DNA of 21,587 nucleotides from DAOWGG01 sp965369815. GTDB taxonomy: Bacteria > Patescibacteriota > Gracilibacteria > UM-FILTER-43-11. Location of the stretch: positions 1 through 21,587 of the forward strand of contig CBDUQS010000022.1 in the NCBI GenBank assembly GCA_965369815.1, in the 5' to 3' direction. Shown one piece after another: positions 13,590 to 19,946 of the stretch. Each line of letters begins with the position of its first letter. Within the stretch, counting starts at the first letter, position 1. The notes under the pieces were generated by a model, which was given only the letters and a program-made list of their open reading frames with translations, made no database searches and was not told where the DNA came from. The position numbers and the translations under genes were made by a program.

Positions 13590-13712
13590 ATCCCGTCTGC
13601 GGGACGGCCTTTCCCAACAGGTGTTTTCGCTTTGCAGAAAAGCTCGCTTAACTTCGCCCCGTCTAACTTTGGGGCCCACGAGACCCAAAGCGGCGTCGGT
13701 ACTACGTGCGTT
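13590..13712. other. GC-rich hairpin island between nadK and tyrS
   Basis: This stretch is much richer in G+C than its neighbours and contains successive inverted repeats: CCGTC/GACGG (13593-13597 with 13603-13607, or the alternative CCCG/CGGG), TTTTC/GAAAA (about 13624-13641) and CTTTGGG/CCCAAAG (13667-13673 with 13684-13690). No tRNA fold fits either strand and no U-tract follows the stems. On the minus strand a short frame is open through it (NARSTDAALGLVGPKVRRGE...), but it has no start or context. It may be a dispersed non-coding repeat, a degenerate mobile element or an RNA. I can see only one copy here. Confidence 0.5.
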
Positions 13713-13756
13713 CATTTTCTTTCAAGCTCACTAATTTTAATGTTATTCGGTAATGA

Positions 13757-13785
13757 TTGATCGAGTCAGCTTGGTCTTGTATACT
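13757..13785 (+). promoter_or_regulatory. tyrS promoter
   Basis: TTGATC (13757-13762), 17-nt spacer, TATACT (13780-13785). The predicted start near 13792 leaves a 22-nt leader, too short for a T-box. Confidence 0.6.
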
Positions 13786-13813
13786 ATGGAGCAGTTAATC
13801 TAAATAGAAAATT

Positions 13814-14983
13814 ATGGATATTGATCAATTGGTTACTCGGGGAGTGCAGGATATTATTCCTAAAAAGGGGCTGATGGAAAAGTTACACAACGGTGATAAG
13901 CTGAAGGTTTATTTGGGTTTTGATCCTACGTCTACTAATATTCATATAGGGAATGCGGTTCCGCTTCGTAAGCTTCGGGATTTTCAGAACGCGGGTCATG
14001 AGGTGATTTTTTTGGTGGGGAGTTTTACGGCGCTGATTGGGGATACTTCTGATAAAGACGCGATGAGAAAGCCGTTGACTGCTCAGGAAATTGAGCACAA
14101 TTTTCAAACTTATAAAGACCAGGCTAGTAAGATTATTGATTTTGGTCGGGCGAAAATCATGTATAACGGAGATTGGCTTGGGAAGCTTTCATTTACTAAT
14201 ATTGTGGAGTTGGCTCAGCAATTCAACGTTCAACAGATGATTGAGCGTGACATGTATCAAAAGCGTTTGGAGGGTGGAAAGCCAATTGGGCTTCATGAAT
14301 TCCTTTATCCCTTAATGCAAGGGTACGACAGCGTTCATATGGAGGTGGATTTGGAGATTGGAGGGAATGATCAGTTGTTTAATATGTTGGCAGGTCGAAC
14401 CTTACTTCGAACTTATAAAGATAAGGAAAAATTTGTGCTAACCACACCACTTATCGAAGGAACCGATGGACGAAAGATGAGTAAAAGCTACGGGAATACG
14501 ATTGACATTATGGACAATCCAAAAGATATGTTTGGGAAATCGATGTCGATTGCGGATGAGCTGATTGTTAAATATTTACTTCTTTGTACAGATCTTCCTT
14601 TAAAAGAGATTGATGAGATCGATAAGGGGATTAAAGCAGGGGATAACCCACGTGATGCCAAGGTGGCTTTAGCCAAAGCCTTGGTGGCCTTATATCACAA
14701 TATCGCTGCGGCGGATTTAGCCGGGGAAGAATTCGTTAACGTTTTTAAAAAAGGCGGTCTTCCCGAAGATATTCCAACCTTTGAACTGAGTGGCGAACGT
14801 AATATTTTAGATCTTTTAGAGCTTTGCAATTTGATCGATTCTCGTGGAGAGGCAAAGCGTTTGATTCAGCAGGGGGGTGTAAAAATCAATGACGAAAAAG
14901 TCGACGACCCCAATGCCGTGATTCGTTTAGAAAAAGATATGGTCGTTCAGGTTGGGAAGCGGAAGTTTGCGAAGATTATTTAA
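13814..14983 (+). CDS. tyrS: Tyrosyl-tRNA synthetase
   Basis: TyrRS joins tyrosine to tRNA-Tyr using ATP. The 389-residue protein is a class Ic synthetase: GFDPTSTNIHIGNAVPL (35-51) holds the HIGH motif as HIGN (44-47), and GRKMSKSYGN (219-228) holds KMSKS (221-225). YPLMQGYDS (165-173) and GGNDQLFN (183-190) form the tyrosine pocket. A C-terminal S4 RNA-binding domain occupies about 330-389. It resembles the TyrZ-like branch more than E. coli TyrS, as judged from the HIGN and YPLMQGYDS motifs. The ATG at 13814 fits the promoter above. The stop overlaps the convergent next gene by 8 nt. No T-box leader is present. Confidence 0.97.
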   Translation: MDIDQLVTRGVQDIIPKKGLMEKLHNGDKLKVYLGFDPTSTNIHIGNAVPLRKLRDFQNAGHEVIFLVGSFTALIGDTSDKDAMRKPLTAQEIEHNFQTYKDQASKIIDFGRAKIMYNGDWLGKLSFTNIVELAQQFNVQQMIERDMYQKRLEGGKPIGLHEFLYPLMQGYDSVHMEVDLEIGGNDQLFNMLAGRTLLRTYKDKEKFVLTTPLIEGTDGRKMSKSYGNTIDIMDNPKDMFGKSMSIADELIVKYLLLCTDLPLKEIDEIDKGIKAGDNPRDAKVALAKALVALYHNIAAADLAGEEFVNVFKKGGLPEDIPTFELSGERNILDLLELCNLIDSRGEAKRLIQQGGVKINDEKVDDPNAVIRLEKDMVVQVGKRKFAKII

Positions 14984-16064
14984 TCTTTAGAGTGATTGGG
15001 AATTCTTTGATGGTTATATTTGAGGCTGGCATTTTGGTTGTTTTTCCAGCATCGATAAGACATTTTTTAAAATAATTCCATTCTTTTGTCTTCTTACCTC
15101 CGATAATAGTTATTAGTGTAATATTGCCCCGCTCTCCTATCACCATTTTCATTTTAGCACTTCCAGTTACTTCGCTGACTACTTTTGAAGCTCTTGTTTG
15201 ACAGCTTGCTATCATGGCTGTTAGTTTTGATCGAATTTTTCTTTTCTCAGGGGAAATTCTTTTTTTATTGGGGGTTTCTTCAGATGTTTCAGGTTTTATG
15301 ATTGTTATTCTTTTTTCCTTTTTTTCTCCTAATTTAACTTCACCTCCACCACTAGTTGATCCGAGGCTTCCCATTTTAATAGCTTGTGGTGCCTCGTTTC
15401 TTCGATGAGCCCCCTTTCGTTGAGTGGTGCCTGGTGTAGCAAATACGGCTACTATCCAAGTGCCATCAGGCATTTTATGTGCTTTTGAGATTGTGTCGAT
15501 TTGTCCATGGATGAGATCTGATGCTCTTCCTTCTGCCACCACTAATGCTCCCTCTAGGGTTTTTCCTTGAGCACATTGAATTGCATTTCCGTCCTTCTGT
15601 TTACCCGCGTATTTATATTGATATCCAAATTCTTTAATTAACTCTGACATAACATCAAAAGTACTTTTTTCTTTGGCTAGCCCTGCCACTACCCATGTTC
15701 CATCGGCTAGTTGAATTTTTGTGAATTTAATCTTAAAATTTTCTCCTGTAATCGCTTTAATTCTTTTTTCAGCTTCACCTTTGGCTTCTAATTCAGTTTT
15801 TCCTTGAGCACATTGAATTACATTTCCATCCTTCTGCTTTCCAGCGTACTTATAATCTTTTCCAAACATCTTGATGAGCTCGGACATTACTTTAAAAGCA
15901 TTATTGCTTTCAGCAGCTTGAGTAACGGCAGAAGATTCAGCAGCTTGAGCGTTAATTGGTACACCTGGAGCTATCGCTAAAGCGGTCAAAATCATTAAAC
16001 GACGCAGTCCTAGCATTGGGTGAGATAAAATAGATGATGACGATTTTTCGGGTGATTTGTTCAT
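14976..16064 (-). CDS. Secreted protein with duplicated Cys module and AgmX/GltJ-like C-terminus
   Basis: The 362-residue protein has a long signal sequence: a Ser-rich start, RR at 21-22, a hydrophobic core and a likely cleavage after AQA (about 41). Two near-identical modules follow (about 57-130 and 136-209), each with VMSELIK, YKYAGKQKDGN, IQCAQGKT and DGTW; their DNA is also very similar, so the duplication is recent or gene-converted. A Gly-rich stretch (GSLGSTSGGGEVKLGEKK, 232-249) and a C-terminal domain (about 276-362) with Cys288 and Cys335 resemble the C-terminus of AgmX/PglI/GltJ proteins, related to TonB_C-like folds, known from myxobacterial gliding and envelope machines. That match is by eye. 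The modules contain one Cys each (85, 164). The protein probably acts outside the cell membrane. It has its own near-consensus promoter, and its stop overlaps tyrS by 8 nt. Confidence 0.75.
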   Translation of the reverse strand: MNKSPEKSSSSILSHPMLGLRRLMILTALAIAPGVPINAQAAESSAVTQAAESNNAFKVMSELIKMFGKDYKYAGKQKDGNVIQCAQGKTELEAKGEAEKRIKAITGENFKIKFTKIQLADGTWVVAGLAKEKSTFDVMSELIKEFGYQYKYAGKQKDGNAIQCAQGKTLEGALVVAEGRASDLIHGQIDTISKAHKMPDGTWIVAVFATPGTTQRKGAHRRNEAPQAIKMGSLGSTSGGGEVKLGEKKEKRITIIKPETSEETPNKKRISPEKRKIRSKLTAMIASCQTRASKVVSEVTGSAKMKMVIGERGNITLITIIGGKKTKEWNYFKKCLIDAGKTTKMPASNITIKEFPITLKIK

Positions 16065-16097
16065 GGGAACCTTAATTTAGAATTTGTAAGGTGTATT

Positions 16098-16126
16098 ATT
16101 TTAGTATATTTATTTAAATTTGTCAA
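16098..16126 (-). promoter_or_regulatory. Near-consensus promoter of the secreted-protein gene
   Basis: On the minus strand: TTGACA (16126-16121), 17-nt spacer, TAAAAT (16103-16098). The predicted start near 16091 gives a 27-nt leader, which contains the only weak Shine-Dalgarno-like AAGG seen in the window. Confidence 0.85.
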
Positions 16127-16277
16127 CTATTTTTACCTCTGATTCTAATACCTTAAAAAAGCACATTTAAAATGAAGTGATTTATTTAAAAAAAGAATGG
16201 TGATTTAGTTATAGGAAAAAAAGTTTGCGAGGATAGTTTAGGCTAATTCACTATTTTGAAATCTGTTTTTAGGTACT

Positions 16278-19200
16278 TTACGCTGCTGGTTCTGTTAAAG
16301 CACGAGCTGCATAAACGGCATACGTGTCTTGGGGGATCTTAATGCTTTTGCCTGCATTTGTTTTAACTTCAAACCATTCACCTCCTCTTTTTGGTTGATT
16401 GCCCAATGCTACTAGTGATTCCGTTGAAATATCAAGTCCTTTGAGTAAACTTGTAACCGTTGCCTGATTTGCATTTTTAGGTAATTTTAAAGTTCCGCTT
16501 GAAAGAGCTTCTGTAACTTCTGCGGGCATTTCCACGGTGTTGGAAACAAGAGTGGGCTCTTCTACTTCAGCTTCTGCTACCGCTTGAGCAGTTGTATATA
16601 CTGTTGCTTCCGGTTTAACCTGAGGTTCTGTCGCTACCTCCGGTTGAGGTTTAGGCTCAGGCTTCACCACCTCTGGTTGAGGTTTAGGCTCAGGCTTCAC
16701 CACCTCCGGTTGAGGTTTAGGCTCTGTCGCTGTTTCAGTTAATTTAGGTATTTTATTCTCGATCATCCATTGTAGTTGCCATTTGGCGGCGTTGAATACT
16801 TTTGCTTTGGCTGCTACTCCATAGGCTGCTTTAAATTCATCCATTTTTCCATCAGCTTCAATGGCGGCTAAAACCTCTTTTGCTTTTGGCGGTGTATCAC
16901 CTGTTTGGTAAAGGGCTGATTTTGGCGCTTCTGTAGAATCTTTGATTTGTAGTTTTGAATTTAATTCACTTATGTTGCTATCGTTTATTTTACTTACAAT
17001 GTATTTAATACGGAAGGTTTTCATAGTTTCTTTATCCCCCTTAACTGCATTTTCTCCTCCGTTTTCTTTGGCAAATGCACGAAATTCTGCCATGTATTTA
17101 GGCCCTGAATTTCCTGGCATTTTCATTACCATTTGTGCTATTTCCCAAACGCCCTTTGTATCCATGCCTTCTAATTTGCTTTTTATTAATCCTTTGGCTT
17201 TATCAAGTTTTTCCTTTGGGCTTTCAGATGTTTCTGTATCGCTTTCATTTCCATCCTTTTTACCTTTTGGTTTAGCAGGTTGTTGTTCACTCGCCACTGG
17301 TGCTTCGCCAGTGATTTGAGCTTTTAAATCTGCAATGCTAGTATTTTCTAAAATTGCTTCAGATTTTGGCTTACTCCAAGATTCATCCTCTCCCTCTTTT
17401 TTTGTTTTTATATGCTCAATAATGCGCCCCTTTGCTGGACCGTCATCAGATAAATTTAACTCAATTGAAAGCTGATTTCCACTTTCATTGTAGGCTCTAA
17501 TTTCGATAATTCCACTTTCCGATTCTGTTATGTCGGCAATGGAGCTCAATCCAAGCTCAGTTTTAAGGTAGTCTTTAATGAAAGGTTTTGCTTCCGCTCT
17601 ATATTTTTCAAGAGGGTGTTTTACTCCAGGCTTTTTTTCTCCTGGAGGGGTTGGGAATAGATCATCAGCATCTCCTGGTTTTAAGTATCCTTTTACGAGT
17701 TGAGATAGTGTTGGTTTGGGATTTGGATTTTCCATCGATTTTTTATAAGCCTCTACTGAATCTTGATGTCGTTTTGCTAGCTCTCTTGGGTTTTTTGTTT
17801 CCGTCCAATCGTTTAAAAAGTCTCCTAACGTTTCCCAGTCACCCGTTTCAAAAGCCGTTTTAATGGCTTGGAAAAACTGCATTAGCATAGCAATGGCTTC
17901 CATAAACCCAGGTTCACCAGCTTCATCACCTTCTGTGATTTTTATCATCATTTCTCTTAAGTCCATCATGGCTTCGGCGCTTTGGTTTTGAACACTTAAT
18001 CCCTCCATCATTGTTTTCATTTCTTCTTCAGTAGGTGCTGTTTCACCATCCTTAGGTTCATGAATCTTATTAAGTCCAGTGGCTATATCGTCCGGTAAAT
18101 AGGCGAGTAACCCTTTCACATCTGTAATTGTTTCGTTTACTTTTCCTTCACCTTTTTTTCCTTCAAGTTGAATTCCTCCCCCTTCTTTTGGTTTGGAGAT
18201 TTTGAATCGCTGTGAAAGATAAACAAAGGCAGGGTCATCGATTTTATCGAAGTAGGTTTCTACTTTTGACCCTTTTGTTAAACTTTGAACTACTTCATGT
18301 TCTGCTTTGCTTGGCCTATCCAATCCAGTTTCTGTTGCCCCACTAATGACTTGGCGGATTTGATTAGGATTGAGTGTTAGCGTTGGCGTTTCCTTTCCAA
18401 GTTCAGTGATTTGCTCTTTGGTGAACTTCATTGTTTCTAATATTTCACCTACCTTTTTCTTAATTCCTTTATCGGTTATACGAAATGTTTCAGTTATAAC
18501 TTTAAGTGCTTTTGGGTGAAGCTCTTCACTTAGGATTTCACCGCTTTCTGCTTTTTCTCTCGCTTCTGCATTGCCCTCAATTTTACCTCGCACTCCCTCA
18601 ATTTTACCTCGTTCTTCGGAACCTTCCTCCGAGTTGGTTAATGCATGATCAAAGGCTCCATCAATTACTTGCCTTAAATCAGTAGGTTTACCAATAATAC
18701 TTTGGAATTTACTGATAGTTGCTTCATGTTTTTTGAATAGATCCTCTTTTGACTTAAAATATTCATTTATTTCATTTTCTTCATACATAAACAAAGGTTT
18801 CATATCCTTAACCTCTTCTGCAAATGCTTGTAGTGGACCTTCTAGATCGGTTAATTGTTTCGTTTTTTCTTCATTTAAATTAAAGCTAGCTACAAATTCT
18901 TCATATTTTTCGATTACAAAGTTTGATAACGCTTTATTAAGAACATCTGCGTCATCGCCTTCTAATTGGAAGAGATCCTCAATGCTGATTGATGGTTTTT
19001 TCTCAGTTTCAGCCGATTCTACGTCACCTTCTTCTTCAGAAGTCTTAACTGAGGTATCAGCTCCTTCTGGAAGGTGTGTTTTAATTTTTGCCAATAGCGC
19101 ATTGACTGCCGGTGCTATTGCTTCGGCGGCATGAGCTTCTGGCAATTGAGGTATTGCACTGTCATATTCAGCTTTTAATCTATCCATTTCAGTTTTAAAT

Positions 19201-19442
19201 TCCTCTGTTTTTGCGTGATCTTTTGGCAGTGCAGCAATGTGAGTATCAAATTTAGCCTGATGGTCTGCCCAACTTTGAGCCAATGGCTCTGCTTTGGGAG
19301 TTTCTTCTTTAGATACATCAACTGTCTCTGCTTCCTTCTCTACTACGTCTGGTACTGCTGCTGCTTCAATAAAAAGCCACCGTTTATTTAGCAATAAATT
19401 TTCATCATATATCTCCCTAAATGTGTGTAGGATATTTTTCAT
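16278..19442 (-). CDS. Very large acidic protein of unknown function (1054 aa)
   Basis: I do not recognise this protein. It has no signal peptide and no clear membrane segment. Much is predicted helical and charged, with disordered linkers. Visible elements: a Glu-rich N-terminal third; a tandem RGKIEGV/RGKIEGN heptad encoded by a 17-nt perfect repeat with 21-nt period (18574-18611); a helix-strand domain near 607-712; a helical segment with GNSGPKYMAEFRAF (about 775-788); a proline-rich hinge of three EPKPQPEVVKP units (about 904-936); and a compact C-terminal domain (about 955-1054) with basic and aromatic residues (PKRGGEWFEVKTNAGKSIKIP). Its ATG shares one base with the upstream stop (TAATG), so translation is probably coupled. 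Part of it seems related to the upstream large protein. A structural or surface-assembly role is possible, but unproven. Confidence 0.82.
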   Translation of the reverse strand: MKNILHTFREIYDENLLLNKRWLFIEAAAVPDVVEKEAETVDVSKEETPKAEPLAQSWADHQAKFDTHIAALPKDHAKTEEFKTEMDRLKAEYDSAIPQLPEAHAAEAIAPAVNALLAKIKTHLPEGADTSVKTSEEEGDVESAETEKKPSISIEDLFQLEGDDADVLNKALSNFVIEKYEEFVASFNLNEEKTKQLTDLEGPLQAFAEEVKDMKPLFMYEENEINEYFKSKEDLFKKHEATISKFQSIIGKPTDLRQVIDGAFDHALTNSEEGSEERGKIEGVRGKIEGNAEAREKAESGEILSEELHPKALKVITETFRITDKGIKKKVGEILETMKFTKEQITELGKETPTLTLNPNQIRQVISGATETGLDRPSKAEHEVVQSLTKGSKVETYFDKIDDPAFVYLSQRFKISKPKEGGGIQLEGKKGEGKVNETITDVKGLLAYLPDDIATGLNKIHEPKDGETAPTEEEMKTMMEGLSVQNQSAEAMMDLREMMIKITEGDEAGEPGFMEAIAMLMQFFQAIKTAFETGDWETLGDFLNDWTETKNPRELAKRHQDSVEAYKKSMENPNPKPTLSQLVKGYLKPGDADDLFPTPPGEKKPGVKHPLEKYRAEAKPFIKDYLKTELGLSSIADITESESGIIEIRAYNESGNQLSIELNLSDDGPAKGRIIEHIKTKKEGEDESWSKPKSEAILENTSIADLKAQITGEAPVASEQQPAKPKGKKDGNESDTETSESPKEKLDKAKGLIKSKLEGMDTKGVWEIAQMVMKMPGNSGPKYMAEFRAFAKENGGENAVKGDKETMKTFRIKYIVSKINDSNISELNSKLQIKDSTEAPKSALYQTGDTPPKAKEVLAAIEADGKMDEFKAAYGVAAKAKVFNAAKWQLQWMIENKIPKLTETATEPKPQPEVVKPEPKPQPEVVKPEPKPQPEVATEPQVKPEATVYTTAQAVAEAEVEEPTLVSNTVEMPAEVTEALSSGTLKLPKNANQATVTSLLKGLDISTESLVALGNQPKRGGEWFEVKTNAGKSIKIPQDTYAVYAARALTEPAA
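16636..16731. repeat. 33-nt tandem repeat encoding a Pro-rich hinge
   Basis: About three copies of a 33-nt unit (starts near 16642, 16675 and 16708), nearly identical, encode EPKPQPEVVKP. The high DNA identity suggests recent expansion and possible length variation between strains. Confidence 0.9.
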
Positions 19443-19942
19443 TATAGACTTAGAGCTGATACTTTATTTAAAGCGTATAAGGCTCCTCCTGCCAAAATGA
19501 TTAAGAATAGGAGTATAAAAATTAAATTTCGAACCACATGGCTTTTCTTTTTAACTTCTTGTTTTACTTTATTTGGCGCTTGTTGCTTCTCAGTTTTAAT
19601 TGAGCTAATCTCGCCTTCAAATGTTTTAAGTTCTTCAGAGGTCTCACTCTGATCACTTGCTTCTGCTTCCTTGAAAGCTTCTTCTGTTTTTTCTTTTACT
19701 AGGTGATCCATTTTTTCAATATATTCCTTATTTAATCCACCTAATTCATTATTATATTTTACTTTCCCTTTTTCATATTCTTCTTTGGATTGCCCAATTA
19801 ACCCTATCAATTCTTTCTTTTCTTCATCGGTCATTTGTGGAATGACAGCTTCCAGTTCTTTTTTTTGATTTGAATCAATGTAGCTTTTGTGAAGCTGTTT
19901 TATTAATTCAATGTCGGTGATGTTAGTATTTGTTTCTGACAT
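19442..19942 (-). CDS. Tail-anchored coiled-coil membrane protein (166 aa)
   Basis: I do not recognise a family. Residues 1-135 are highly charged and helical (many Glu/Lys, TDEEKKELIGLIGQSKEEYE), with no Cys and no signal peptide. A single hydrophobic segment (about 138-157: LIFILLFLIILAGGALYAL) is preceded by KKKSHVVR and followed by only nine residues, so this is a tail-anchored protein with its body in the cytoplasm by the positive-inside rule. It sits 4 nt downstream of the large partial gene, and its TAA overlaps the ATG of the 1054-residue gene by one base. It is therefore well placed to hold one or both large neighbours at the membrane, an inference from position. Confidence 0.85.
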   Translation of the reverse strand: MSETNTNITDIELIKQLHKSYIDSNQKKELEAVIPQMTDEEKKELIGLIGQSKEEYEKGKVKYNNELGGLNKEYIEKMDHLVKEKTEEAFKEAEASDQSETSEELKTFEGEISSIKTEKQQAPNKVKQEVKKKSHVVRNLIFILLFLIILAGGALYALNKVSALSL

Positions 19943-19946
19943 TTAA

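Noticed and set aside
13670..13690. Minus-strand GTCTCGTGGGC resembles part of a Tn5 sequencing adapter
   Set aside because: Only 11 bases match and the surrounding hairpin explains them; the rest of the adapter is absent, so it is probably not contamination.
13567..13813. A tRNA gene in the GC-rich region near tyrS
   Set aside because: No T-loop TTCRANY with flanking 5-bp stem, no anticodon arm in register and no acceptor stem on either strand.
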